Assembly (NCBI GenBank): GCA_030710605.1
Contig: CP092877.1
Location: 68,504,488-68,568,487, forward strand
DNA length: 64,000 nt
Direction: 5' to 3'
DNA from: Cordylochernes scorpioides
Lineage: Eukaryota > Arthropoda > Arachnida > Pseudoscorpiones > Chernetidae
A model generated the notes under the pieces. The model searched no databases and was not told the DNA's origin. It was given only the letters and a program-made list of their open reading frames with translations. A program made the position numbers and the translations under genes. Shown piece after piece: positions 52,383 through 63,489 of the stretch; the first letter of the stretch is position 1; the number at the start of each line of letters is the position of its first letter.

Positions 52383-52436
52383 AGCTTGCACCACGCTGAT
52401 GAGGGCCAACAGCCCGAAACGCGTCCGTGGTTAGCT
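52383..52436 (+). ncRNA. hammerhead ribozyme, type I, apparently complete
   Basis: Every invariant element is present in order. Helix I: AGCT (52383-52386) with AGCT (52433-52436), an internal loop TGCA/TT, then CCACG (52391-52395) with CGTGG (52426-52430). Core CTGATGA at 52396-52402. Stem II GGGC/GCCC (52403-52406 with 52412-52415, loop CAACA). GAAA at 52416-52419. Helix III is the minimal palindrome ACGCGT (52419-52424), followed by C52425, so the cleavage triplet is GTC and the predicted cut is between 52425 and 52426. The internal loop in helix I is where natural hammerheads make tertiary contacts with the stem II loop. Minimal helix III and open helix I are characteristic of Penelope-like retroelement hammerheads, which often act as dimers. 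No Penelope ORF is attached here, so it is a solo terminal-repeat remnant. Confidence 0.8.
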
Positions 52437-52516
52437 TTTCTTGATTAATCAAGAATGGGTATTTGGCCAATTCTGGAATAATTAAAAATCAACCAGAATA
52501 CTTGATATTTATTCCG

Positions 52517-52578
52517 ATAGATGGCGCAAGCCATCAGCAACTTTCAGTTGCACGATAAGGAGATGCCTTTTTCTTAAT
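52517..52578 (+). repeat. single arm of the fold-back element of 991-1121
   Basis: GATAGATGGCGCAAGCCATC then CAACTTTCAGTTGCACGATA, about 85 to 90 percent like one arm at 1063-1121. Lies 80 bases downstream of the hammerhead. Confidence 0.75.
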
Positions 52579-53439
52579 ATATATATATATATTAAGAGAA
52601 ACTTGTGAATTAATTAAAACAATATATCAGTGTGGTACGAGACATATTTAGTTCTAACAAACATATCAGTAATTATTTTCAAACATTCAGAACAAAATAA
52701 GTAAAGATACGTTAGGTTTTTAACGAAATAAATAACAAGAACTAATGAGATGCCAAGTAATTTAGCAAATGTACGGACTTTTTAAAATGCCATTTCAATG
52801 ATTATCGAGTTTTATTTATTTCTCAAAGTTTACGGACCATTACTGTAATTTACTCGGCCCACAGCATATCTCCACACGTGGTAAGCACGGAGATATCTCT
52901 TTAGGAGTTTTACACATTATATAGAAATGAAGTTATGGGCGCGATGGGACAGAATGTCAACATTGAATCCTATTTTATAATAAAGAGATTCCGCAAAACT
53001 CCATCGACATATATTTAAACCTTGTAAGCTTTCGAGTCAAATATATTTCTCAGCAATATACCTGTAACATGCTTTGTATTTATTTATGTAAAATATTTAA
53101 TAATTTTTAAAATTTTTATTCATAGTTAGGCAGTCGGCAATACTCTACTTTCTTTTCATTTTTTAATTTTGCATAAGTTTTGTTTATATATTGTGGTTAA
53201 ACTTGTTGTAATTGAATTAAATATTATACTATATATATTATATTTATAAACACAAAGTATTGTGACTATCCCTTATTTCTAAATTGGAAACGTTACAATA
53301 CCTAAACATCCTTACTTTAGATAATAAATAATACTCACGATTTTTTTAATTCTATAAATCATACAAACTCGTTCTCTTGATGTAACTCCTGGAGCGTATT
53401 AAAGGCGCCAACTATCTGAATGAACTTTCTACTGCCCTT
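52579..53439. other. AT-rich spacer, nothing recognised
   Basis: No gene or shared repeat. Confidence 0.3.
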
Positions 53440-53615
53440 ACTGTCTTTTATAAATTACTTAAATATTACTCTAGTGTCCTTACTGCGATTAAATACATAT
53501 TGCGAGAGAGAGTTTGGCTCATCAGTGGTCAACCCTCCCATCGAGTTTCTTAAATTATTTTTTTCATCCCAGTAAGTACAGTAGAAAGTAGATGGCGTGT
53601 TTTGTGTTTACTAAT
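53440..53615 (-). mobile_element. MITE-B fragments, rearranged
   Basis: TTTGGCTCATCAGTGG...AACCCTCCCA (53514-53541) is the reversed core. The following TTTTCATCCCAGTAAGTACAGTAGAA and AGATGGCGTG are in the opposite relation. The helix partner of GCCAA is lost. Confidence 0.5.
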
Positions 53616-53762
53616 TGCATTGGGTAAGAAATCATATAATTTGGAATCACTATTTTTGGCAATGTATTACTTATGTAATATCAAATATCAACTCTACAGA
53701 CCTCTTACTACAATATTATCTCTATGTAAAACATAAGAAATACGTTGCCAAAAGTAAAGATC

Positions 53763-53862
53763 NNNNNNNNNNNNNNNNNNNNNNNNNNNNNNNNNNNNNN
53801 NNNNNNNNNNNNNNNNNNNNNNNNNNNNNNNNNNNNNNNNNNNNNNNNNNNNNNNNNNNNNN
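53763..53862. other. assembly gap (100 N)
   Basis: Exactly 100 N, in or next to MITE-B debris. The following 53885-53925 carries CCTGTAGAAGGGC...GCTGAAAGCG, another Penelope-like motif. Confidence 0.99.
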
Positions 53863-54520
53863 TGGCAAATTATTTAGCGTGTTTTATCCTGTAGAAGGGC
53901 ATTTTGTGCTGAAAGCGAGAGATTTGTGAATTAAAATGTTTTAAAAAAATTTATCCTTGGAAGACTGATGCTTTTACCTTAATACTTGGTACAAGGGGTT
54001 GTTTTATTGAAGTCAACTTTTATATTTACTGTGTTATCACACTTGTTAATAAGTAATTCTAAAATGCCAAGCTATTTCTATCCAAAGTAAAATGTAGAAT
54101 TCCTTCTGAAAACTAGAAAGCTCCGAATTCACACAAGCTCTGGAAATATTGCGAGGAAATTTTAGATAATTGACATTCTAATAATTTCACCTCTAAAATT
54201 TAATAACCCTAAATATTGTCTTTGCTCTTTATTCTTGTGACTAAATGAAAATATTTAGTAAACTTATTTGAACCCATTTCTTAAAAATAAAGAACAATTT
54301 TAGTAAATCTATCAACGGAAGAGACAAAATTTTTGGAAAGGCTTTTTATTATAGAAAATTGTTTTGTTTAGAAAATTGAAGAAAAAATCCAATAATATAC
54401 CCAACACAATGTTTTCACTTTGGATTAAGTAACTCATCTTAAATATGTCATCCCCTACACTTTGGATTGGGGAGTCCAACGTATGGTTCCAATTACACTC
54501 TAAATCTAGAAGAAATGGAA
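53863..54520. other. spacer, mostly unassigned
   Basis: Apart from the short Penelope-like motif at 53885-53925, nothing recognised. Confidence 0.3.
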
Positions 54521-54524
54521 GCAT

Positions 54525-54840
54525 TAAAGCACGAATGTTTCTTTTTAAATTAAAACAAACTTCTACTGTCCTTACCGCGATGAAAAAATATTGGGAGGGA
54601 TTGGCTCATCAGTGGTGAACCCTCCCTGCGGTTTCGCTAAATTTAATCTATCAAACCGCTTCTTAGAGCTCTAATACTGTATTGGGCGATATTTTCTGCC
54701 TATATATGCTGAAATGAAGGGTGGAATCTTAAAAATGGTTTTCAAGAAAAACTATGTACATACGCTTTTAGGACAGTAGAATTATATATAATATTTGTTC
54801 GAGCAATGCTCTTCCGCAAACAATAAGTACAAAACCATCT
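54525..54840 (-). mobile_element. MITE-B copy
   Basis: Starts GCATTAAAGCACGAATGTTTC (TIR), then the reversed core with TTGGC (GCCAA) and TAGC-GAAA (one mismatch in the helix), and GAGCAATGCTCTTCCGCAAA near 54803. Confidence 0.7.
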
Positions 54841-54999
54841 CTGTTCACTTTGGAATTCAATCTGCAGGGATGGTCACTAAATCTAGAAGAGCTGAAATCT
54901 TGGAATTGGTACAATTTGGCCTACAGAAATGATAAAATTGAACAATTCTAATTAAATTAGAATAATACATCAGGTTTGTGGAGATTTATGTACTCCTGT

Positions 55000-55075
55000 A
55001 GAAGGGTCGAGATACCCGAAAGCTTGAGATTACGTTAATAAAAATGAAAATAAACTTATCTCCAGTAATCTGTTT
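55000..55075 (+). repeat. CTGTAGAAGGG...CCCGAAAGCTTGAG motif
   Basis: CTGTAGAAGGGT, CGAGAT, ACCCGAAAGCTTGAGATT: GGGT pairs with ACCC. Same tail (AATAAAAATGAAAATAAACT) as 43738-43992. Confidence 0.5.
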
Positions 55076-55359
55076 AATTTATATCCAGGAGAATTTAAAA
55101 AATAAAGTAAAAATCTTACAAATATGACTTATCTAAGTTAGACCCTTCTTATAAAATTCAAAAATCTCTGTACCATTCGCAAAAATACCAGTCACTCGAA
55201 TACACCATTATATTCATCAACTTGGCGACATCTATAGTTGGAACTTGTCACTAAATTTTAATGAAAATTTTGGGACTATATAATTTTTAAAACCTATTTA
55301 TTACAGACCGTATACTGATAATGATTAAAACATTGAGAAAGGTACACCCTGGCACCCAG
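55076..55359. other. spacer, nothing recognised
   Basis: No feature. Confidence 0.3.
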
Positions 55360-55404
55360 ATTAAACTGGCAAAACCGCTGAGAGGTTCCACCACCGATGA
55401 GCCA
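55360..55404 (+). mobile_element. MITE-B core fragment
   Basis: AGATTAAACTGGCAAAACCG...CACCGATGAGCCATG. It abuts MITE-A copy 12. Confidence 0.5.
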
Positions 55405-55474
55405 TGTGAGAAATTGTCTGAATCCCGATATGCATTCTAAAAAGTACAAATTCCTTAAGTTTTGTCTACGAGTG
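55405..55474 (-). mobile_element. MITE-A copy 12, right end only
   Basis: ATTGTCTGAATCCCGATATG...CTTAAGTTTTGTCTACGAGTG. Confidence 0.7.
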
Positions 55475-55484
55475 TATACACGTG

Positions 55485-55685
55485 ATATACAGGCATGATG
55501 ATAATTATGGGCAGTAGTTAGCGACTGCTATTACTGCAAGTACACCGCATGTCTACACAGGTAGAAAGCAGTTAGACCTTTGCATTTATAAGTGTGCCAG
55601 ATCCCTTTTAGTTACTTGCAATCACTGGTAGGGTTGGACTCTTGAAAGAATCTTGGGTCATTGGAGATATTTAATTTTGTAAACA
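55485..55685 (-). mobile_element. SINE family 1 (copy 3), head lost
   Basis: Matches the body of 28380-28660 (TAGTTAGCGACTGCT, TTTGCATTTATAAGTGTGCC, GTTACTTGCAATCACTGG). The tRNA head is missing. Confidence 0.65.
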
Positions 55686-56243
55686 ATAGAAGAAAACATC
55701 AATAAAGTGTTAAAAAGGTAATTAAAATATCAATGGAATGTTTTAAACAGCGGAAAACAATGTTTAAAGAGATTTAAAATTAAAAATAAAAAAGTGTTTT
55801 TGAAGCGACCAACTCCTAGTGACAACTCCGGAAGACACGGCTCCCCAATTAGGAGCTTGAAGATGGTAATAACTGCCCTAATTACATCTGATAATTAGAT
55901 ATCAATTAAGCTAATTCAGATTCTAATCTGCTTTTCTCAAGTAACCTTTTTGTTGCCCGGAACATTTAGGAAATTGGCTACAAAATAATCTGTCCGTTAT
56001 CAGATTACAAAACGCAGCGTGGGGTAAACCCTCCTGGGATAATGTGGTTTGTTTCTTTTAAATCTCCTCATTTGATACTTATCGAAGTCTTTGGGAGAAA
56101 AAAACAACACGACAACCTCTATTATGCAAATAGCTCCTTTTTTCAAACTAGATTTTTCTATGCAGCTATTTTGTTTTGATATTTTGAAAGAGTTTAGCAA
56201 CTATTTGAAAATAAAGTTGCATATAGCATTGAAGACAAATATA
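55686..56243. other. spacer, nothing recognised
   Basis: No feature beyond short AT-rich runs. Confidence 0.3.
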
Positions 56244-56449
56244 CGAATGGACAAAACTTAAGGAAGTGGAAAGTGTCTTTGATATCGTCGGTCGTCTGTT
56301 TTTTTGAAGGAGACATGAGGCAATTTCGTTCACACTTGGTTATCTAGTATGTCTTCAATAAAGGTCACTGTAATATCTTTCAGAGTTATTGTCTGAATCC
56401 CGATATACATGCTGAAAGGTGCAACTTCCTTAAGTTTTGTCCATGAGTG
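56244..56449 (-). mobile_element. MITE-A copy 13
   Basis: CGAATGGACAAAACTTAAGG at the left and CTTAAGTTTTGTCCATGAGTG at the right. Confidence 0.85.
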
Positions 56450-57104
56450 TAAGTAACATTGCTGTAGGTTCCATTGCCATTTTATTGCTGAAAAAACGAT
56501 AAAGATTTCGTAGGATCTCTTTTCATCTAATTCTATTACGGGAGCTTTCAAGATGCTAAATTTGGTGCACAAAGAAATGATTGGTCTTATATAAGTGAAG
56601 CGTCATATAAATGCTTATTTATATAGTTGCATATACCTTATTGATGCATATTTACGTGAAATATTTTATCATTTAGAATAACTCGTCGGATTAAGTTTTA
56701 GAAGTACCTATATTGACAAATACTTTGTGTGTTGAGACATTCAAGTATAAAATGAAATATGTTGAAGATAAAATTACTAAATGTGGTGGAAATGATTCTT
56801 TGTCTAGTATTGACTGGTCTCCAAGTATTATGCTGCGTATCATTAAGCCTAATATTTGAGAAATCTTCTAAGGGTATATGACATAAACAGATCTGTTATG
56901 TCTATAAGTATAGTGTAAGGGCTAGCTAAGCAATAATAGGCTTGGATATATGTATTGGATATATGCATATAATATTTTGTTGCTTTTGCTTAAAGAAACA
57001 TGGAGAAAATAACTCTTGGGTAACTTATCCTTGTCTCAATCCGATAGTCAGCAAATATATAACTGTATGAATACAATGATGTTTGATCAAGGTCTTTGGT
57101 TTAT
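56450..57104. other. spacer, nothing recognised
   Basis: No gene or shared repeat seen. Confidence 0.3.
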
Positions 57105-57400
57105 ATAAATTCTACAAGGCCGCAGTCACCGTTCGGAGGATATAAATGGATTCGCCGAATGTTGTGTGCCATTTGGATGAAGAAAGCGAAGACTAGAACA
57201 CGGCTGATTCCACACTCTCCTTTCAGTGATACGCTAACCTTGACGTACGGTGACTCGTATGTACGGTGGTCACTGAACTTACGTCGGACATGGAGGCTGT
57301 TTTTGGTTTCTGTGCTGCTTGGAGTATAGGAACTCTATCTATGCTTACTTTCCTGCGGTGAATCTGTATAAGACCGGTGGTCTCAATAAATAAAGCAGTA
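57105..57400 (+). mobile_element. retroelement 3' end or solo LTR (copy 2)
   Basis: Plus-strand partner of 44224-44505: a short frame ending D-E-E-S-E-D-stop at about 57199, CGGCTGATTCCACACTCTCC, then CTGTATAAGACC...CTCAATAAATAAAGC. An alternative 77-codon frame overlaps it and is not believed. Confidence 0.5.
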
Positions 57401-57431
57401 TGTATATGTGGATATGTATAAATATATAGAA

Positions 57432-57800
57432 AATTAGAGCATTAAAACACGAATGTTTCTTTTACCCATAAAACAAACTTTCTACTGTCCTTAATGCGAT
57501 GAAAAAATATATTGGGAGAGCTTGGCTCATCAGTGGTGAACCTTCTAGCGGTGTTTCGCCAATTTAATCTACCAGAACGCTTCTTTATAGCTCTAATACT
57601 GTATTGGACGATTCTTCTTATATATGCTGGGTGTGCACTGAAAGGTGGAATCTCAGAAATGGCTTCAAGCAAACTATGGACATAAGATTTTTTTAAAGGT
57701 ATAATTACATATAAAGAACAGTAGAGAGAACTTTTGTTTTATTTGTAAAAGAAACTTTCGCGTTTTAACGCTTTCATGTTCTATATATAGATGGCGCGTT
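57432..57800 (-). mobile_element. MITE-B copy with both terminal repeats
   Basis: The left TIR (AGCATTAAAACACGAATGTT, TCTTTTACCCATAAAACAAA) is inverted at 57712-57775 (GTTTTATTTGTAAAAGAAAC, TTTCGCGTTTTAACGCT). This shows the family has TIRs of about 55 bp. The core on the minus strand is TTGGC-GAAA...CTGATGA-GCCAA. Confidence 0.75.
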
Positions 57801-58514
57801 ATTGCTTTATATATGTAAATATGTAAATTGAAAGAAACTCTTTGTCACGGCAATAATTCGTATTTCGAAAAATCTGGTGTGATCTAACAGCCATTTGATA
57901 TGGAATATATATTATCCACTTTAACAAAATAATATAATTGAATTATCTAGGGGGGGGGAGAATATATATGCAAATTGATTTAGGAGGCTAACACACACCC
58001 AGAGTCTACGAATGTAGACCCTATCTACCAGCTTCGATGCTACTGTGACTCAAGTGTCGCCTCTCCATAATAAGAAGAGATTTCATTAATTCTAATTGGT
58101 CGTAAATGGAGAGGCCTCGAGCCAGCCAATAGCAGCGACCGCCTAATCTCTTCATCTTTTAAAAGCTCCCGGGCGAAAAGGAAAACACAGCAAACTCAGC
58201 CGTTACTAGGATTTAGCTACTGGCCACGCGGAGTGATTCTCAACACTGATGTTGAAACTTTGATATGCACATCACGGAGTTTTGTTTAAGTCAACAATAT
58301 ATATTAGGCTTGATGTATTGTTATGGAGTCTACTTAACTCAAACGTCGTAATAACGGGAAACAGTTTTATGGCTTTTTATTTATATAGGAAATTCACAAC
58401 ACGCTTCTCCCCTTTCAGCTGTAGCAACTAAGTCAGCTTGACGGGAAAAAAAACACATATTCAAAGTTAAGTTGTTAACATCAACCAATCTGCGTCTCTG
58501 AAAATATGTAAATA
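57801..58514. promoter_or_regulatory. unique block with possible promoter elements
   Basis: Around 58130-58200 there is CAGCCAATAGC (CCAAT box), CTTTTAAAAGC about 25 bases later, and CTCAGCCGTTAC about 35 bases further on. The spacing is promoter-like, but no gene follows that I can recognise. Weak evidence. Confidence 0.2.
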
Positions 58515-58726
58515 CACTTATGGACAAAACTTAAGAAAGTTGTATCCTTTAGCATGTATATCGGGATTTTGACAATAACTCTGAAAGATATTACAGTGAC
58601 CTTTATTGAAGACAAACGAGATAACCAAGTGTAAAGTAAATTGCCTCTGTCTCCCCCCCCCCCCGAAAAAAAAAAAAAACGGGCGACTTAAAAGATTTTC
58701 CACTTTCTTGAATTTTGTCCATGAGT
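58515..58726 (+). mobile_element. MITE-A copy 14
   Basis: CACTTATGGACAAAACTTAA at the left and GAATTTTGTCCATGAGTA at the right. A C12 run followed by an A run lies inside. Confidence 0.85.
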
Positions 58727-60470
58727 ATAAATGTTTCAGTCATGTATTGTACATAAGCAAATTCTCAACTTTCAATACCTTATTCGGATATTCAACATTC
58801 TTTTCAGAGCTGCGTCAAGTCAAAATATCTTTGTGGCAAATATTTTCTAGAAATATGTATAAAAAGTAAAGAAATGTAAAAAAGGCGCGTGTTACTACAA
58901 TATGTTTTGTAACTGGCATGCTAAATTCTAAATGAAATGTTCCTTTTCTTGGTATATTTCAACCGCGATGAATTATTATCAGACCAAACCTTAAAAATAA
59001 AATAGCTCTAAATAACAATTAATTAATTGCTTCATTATTGCGTGCCAATTAATCCCAATAAAAAATAAATTCGAAGAAAAAATAGAAAGTCAGAGAGTAG
59101 TAGAAAAAAAAACAGTAACCGATTAATTTCAGGAAAAGGGAAGAGTAAAATTAGGGAAGTAAAATATAGGAAAAATTGGGGAAATTGTTCTTAACTAAAT
59201 GTGGCTATTCTGGATTAATAAATGGGCTTAGAACACCATGGTCAATGGTCCGTTTAAAATAAAACTATTTAGAAACCATCACAGAACTTTGAAATGGCTT
59301 TCTATATACAACGCTTCTATATACCATCCATGTCCTATCTTTCTCAGAGAATTCTGTTGAACATTTACACAAGAATATATATATATTTATTTTATATAAT
59401 AAACAAGCAAAGAACATTTAAGGAAATAAATATACAGAGGAAATTGCACTTTTATATAGTGTCAATTATATAAACACCTCCAAACAATTTGTTCTTACTC
59501 AAATCGTTCCATTTACATTCCAAAATGATAATAACTCTGTACAAAGTTTTAGAAACCGAGTGGTAGAGCTCATAGAGTATTAAAAAGGTAGAGTATATCT
59601 ACACCTAAGATCTAACTACAATTTAGAATCGTTACTATGTAAATTGTTACCATGTTTATCTACACGATAAGTCACTTTGGTATCAATAGAGCATGGGTAC
59701 TACCAGAACATGGTGGAAGTTAATACAGAGTATCCCATGCTATAAATGTAGTAGCAGGTAGAGTTTTCAATCCTCCAATGTCCTTACGCTCTTATTTGAA
59801 GCTTTAATATCATTAAGAAATATATTTTACGGCGTTTCCTTAGAATCACACGTTCCCTGAAAAGTATATCGAAGATCATTACGCATTGAACTCTGCTAGT
59901 GACCCAAGTATCTAGAATAAAGTTCATAGATTTTCATCAATTTGAAAAGAAGAATTCTAACATAAAGCTTCGAATTTCAAACGCTGTTGGATTTCTGCAG
60001 AAACTTATCCTTTGGTAACGACTATCTGTATTCATCACCTTGCATAGGAGTAAGTGAAAAGCCTTTCTCTATGGCACTAATCTACTCTTCGGAAATTCAG
60101 TTAGCATCCAGCTTATGTCCTCGCTCAGTTTACAATAAACTAGATTTTACTTCATCAAGGAAGCCATGTTCTAGCATCAGATCCCAACCATGGCCTATGC
60201 TCTGTAGGATATCGTCAAAAAGACCATTGATTAGGACAAACACCCTGAATCCTTCCCTCTATCTGTCTGTTTACTCACCTTTTAAAAGCTTTTCTCTCAG
60301 AAATCTTATAATGGCACTGTTGAAGTGGTTCTACTTGCTAAATGGAGGACTTGGTGTATTTTATATTTAATTGTAGATAAAGAGTTTATTGTGGAGAGAC
60401 TCACACTCTTTCAGACTTTCGTTTTTATTTTTTGTAAAGTACCCGTTTAAGAGGCGGTAGATCATGTGAT
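58727..60470. other. AT-rich spacer, possible dead coding remnant
   Basis: No convincing gene. The plus-strand ORF at 59987-60370 and interrupted minus-strand frames opposite it have no family I recognise. Confidence 0.25.
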
Positions 60471-60474
60471 ATGT

Positions 60475-60610
60475 TACTGTATCTTTCTTGATAAATCCAC
60501 CCATTAATTTTTCCATTGCAGTAAAGACAGTAGAAATTGTTTTATTTTTAAAAAGAATCAAACGGGTCTATAATAGGTTCGTATTTTGATAACAGATGGC
60601 GCGCTGACGC
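60475..60610 (+). mobile_element. MITE-B fragment
   Basis: TTTCCATTGCAGTAAAGACAGTAGAAATTG and later AACAGATGGCGCGC match the MITE-B end. Confidence 0.55.
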
Positions 60611-61251
60611 ATCATAAATATATTTACCCTTTGAACTGTGTCTTTGTATAAATAATTTTAGACGTTGAAGAATAGTTTTCTTCAATATTCTTTTTTGAAT
60701 ATTTTCCTTGTATTCTCTTTGCCCTCTCATTATAGCATCAATTTAGATTCTGATGGAAATTCCTGAAAGAATTGTGCTTCCCTGTCTTGTCTTGAACTGG
60801 ATTAAATTTTTGGGAGATACTGGGTAGATGTTGTACATAGTTGGTTAGTGATGATGTGTGTTGAGTTCGAATTAGGGATGAAATTAGTTAATGATGGTTA
60901 AGTGATCGAGATGATAGGGTCGATGATAGGTAAAGGCTGGTGATTGACTGACCTGCCCTCCTGAGTTTCTGATAGAAAATATGTTAATTTATAGAGCTGC
61001 TATTGCCGACCATCTATGCTTTAGCACACAAAGGTTGAAGAAAAATTTTCATATCAACTCAAATGCTTCTTAATAAAGCACAAATAAGGTGAAAATACAT
61101 ATTATCAAATAAAATAAAAGTAAAAAGGGCTTTACAATATAGCGCATTTGAAAACTCCTTTAGACATATTTTATCTATATTATACCTATTTACATACCTT
61201 TTTAGTTTAGTTTATAAAATAAAGACATCTCTCCTGTCGGACCTCAAGACT
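60611..61251. other. spacer, nothing recognised
   Basis: No gene or repeat. Confidence 0.3.
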
Positions 61252-61312
61252 AGACGCCATCTATTGACCGTTGTGAAAACTAGCGACCGCGGGCTAGTGA
61301 CAAAACCACAAC
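61252..61312 (-). repeat. Penelope-like fragment at the array edge
   Basis: CGCCATCTATTGACCGTTGT...GCTAGTGACAAAACCACAAC is the reverse of 45840-45900 next to a hammerhead motif. The minisatellite begins directly at its end. Confidence 0.5.
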
Positions 61313-61314
61313 AT

Positions 61315-63489
61315 GACAATGGCGAGGACTGTCTTGGGAGCGGTGTACGGACATCCGAGCTATGTGGCAGACAATGGCGAGGAGTATCCTGGGAGCGGTG
61401 TACGGACATCCGAGCTATGTGGCAGACAATGGCGAGGAGTATCCTGGGAGCGGTGTACGGACATCCGAGCTATGTGGCAGACAATGGCGAGGAGTATCCT
61501 GGGAGCGGTGTACGGACATCCGAGCTATGTGGCAGACAATGGCGAGCAGTATCCTGGGAGCGGTGTACGGACATCCGAGCTATGTGGCAGACAATGGCGA
61601 GGACTGTCCTGGGAGCGGTGTACGGACATCCGAGCTATGTGGCAGACAATGGCGAGGAGTATCCTGGGAGCGGTGTACGGACATCCGAGCTATGTGGCAG
61701 ACAATGGCGAGGACTGTCCTGGGAGCGGTGTACGGACATCCGAGCTATGTGGCAGACAATGGCGAGGACTGTCCTGGGAGCGGTGTACGGACATCCGAGC
61801 TATGTGGCAGACAATGGCGAGGAGTATCCTGGGAGCGGTGTACGGACATCCGAGCTATGTGGCAGACAATGGCGAGGACTGTCCTGGGAGCGGTGTACGG
61901 ACATCCGAGCTATGTGGCAGGCAATGGCGAGGACTGTCCTGGGAGCGGTGTACGGACATCCGAGCTATGTGGCAGACAATGGCGAGGACTGTCCTGGGAG
62001 CGGTGTACGGACATCCGAGCTATGTGGCAGACAATGGCGAGGACTGTCCTGGGAGCGGTGTACGGACATCCGAGCTATGTGGCAGACAATGGCGAGGACT
62101 GTCCTGGGAGCGGTGTACGGACATCCGAGCTATGTGGCAGACAATGGCGAGGACTGTCCTGGGAGCGGTGTACGGACATCCGAGCTATGTGGCAGACAAT
62201 GGCGAGGAGTATCCTGGGAGCGGTGTACGGACATCCGAGCTATGTGGCAGACAATGGCGAGCAGTATCTTGGGAGCGGTGTACGGACATCCGAGCTATGT
62301 GGCAGACAATGGCGAGGACTGTCCTGGGAGCGGTGTACGGACATCCGAGCTATGTGGCAGACAATGGCGAGGAGTATCCTGGGAGCGGTGTACGGACATC
62401 CGAGCTATGTGGCAGACAATGGCGAGGACTGTCCTGGGAGCGGTGTACGGACATCCGAGCTATGTGGCAGACAATGGCGAGGAGTATCCTGGGAGCGGTG
62501 TACGGACATCCGAGCTATGTGGCAGACAATGGCGAGCAGTATCCTGGGAGCGGTGTACGGACATCCGAGCTATGTGGCAGACAATGGCGAGGACTGTCCT
62601 GGGAGCGGTGTACGGACATCCGAGCTATGTGGCAGACAATGGCGAGGACTGTCCTGGGAGCGGTGTACGGACATCCGAGCTATGTGGCAGACAATGGCGA
62701 GGACTGTCCTGGGAGCGGTGTACGGACATCCGAGCTATGTGGCAGACAATGGCGAGGACTGTCCTGGGAGCGGTGTGCGGACATCCGAGCTATGTGGCAG
62801 ACAATGGCGAGGACTGTCCTGGGAGCGGTGTACGGACATCCGAGCTATGTGGCAGACAATGGCGAGGAGTATCCTGGGAGCGGTGTACGGACATCCGAGC
62901 TATGTGGCAGACAATGGCGAGGACTGTCCTTGGAGCGGTGTACGGACATCCGAGCTATGTGGCAGACAATGGCGAGCAGTATCCTGGGAGCGGTGTACGG
63001 ACATCCGAGCTATGTGGCAGACAATGGCGAGGACTGTCCTGGGAGCGGTGTACGGACATCCGAGCTATGTGGCAGACAATGGCGAGGACTGTCCTGGGAG
63101 CGGTGTACGGACATCCGAGCTATGTGGCAGACAATGGCGAGGAGTATCCTGGGAGCGGTGTACGGACATCCGAGCTATGTGGCAGACAATGGCGAGGACT
63201 GTCCTGGGAGCGGTGTACGGACATCCGAGCTATGTGGCAGACAATGGCGAGGAGTATCCTGGGAGCGGTGTACGGACATCCGAGCTATGTGGCAGACAAT
63301 GGCGAGGACTGTCCTGGGAGCGGTGTACGGACATCCGAGCTATGTGGCAGACAATGGCGAGGACTGTCCTGGGAGCGGTGTACGGACATCCGAGCTATGT
63401 GGCAGACAATGGCGAGGACTGTCCTGGGAGCGGTGTACGGACATCCGAGCTATGTGGCAGACAATGGCGAGGAGTATCCTGGGAGCGGT
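61315..63489 (+). repeat. 55-bp minisatellite, exactly 40 in-register units
   Basis: Unit GGCGAGGACTGTCCTGGGAG, CGGTGTACGGACATCCGAGC, TATGTGGCAGACAAT. Unit starts fall at 61321 + 55n through 63466 with no indel. Three main variants occur: GGACTGTCCTG, GGAGTATCCTG and GCAGTATCCTG. No stop trinucleotide exists on the plus strand, so all three frames are open for over 700 codons. These are repeat artefacts, not genes. Confidence 0.97.

Noticed and set aside
53615-53929. 104-codon ORF spanning the second gap
   Set aside because: One third of it is N, and it joins unrelated sequence across an unknown distance.
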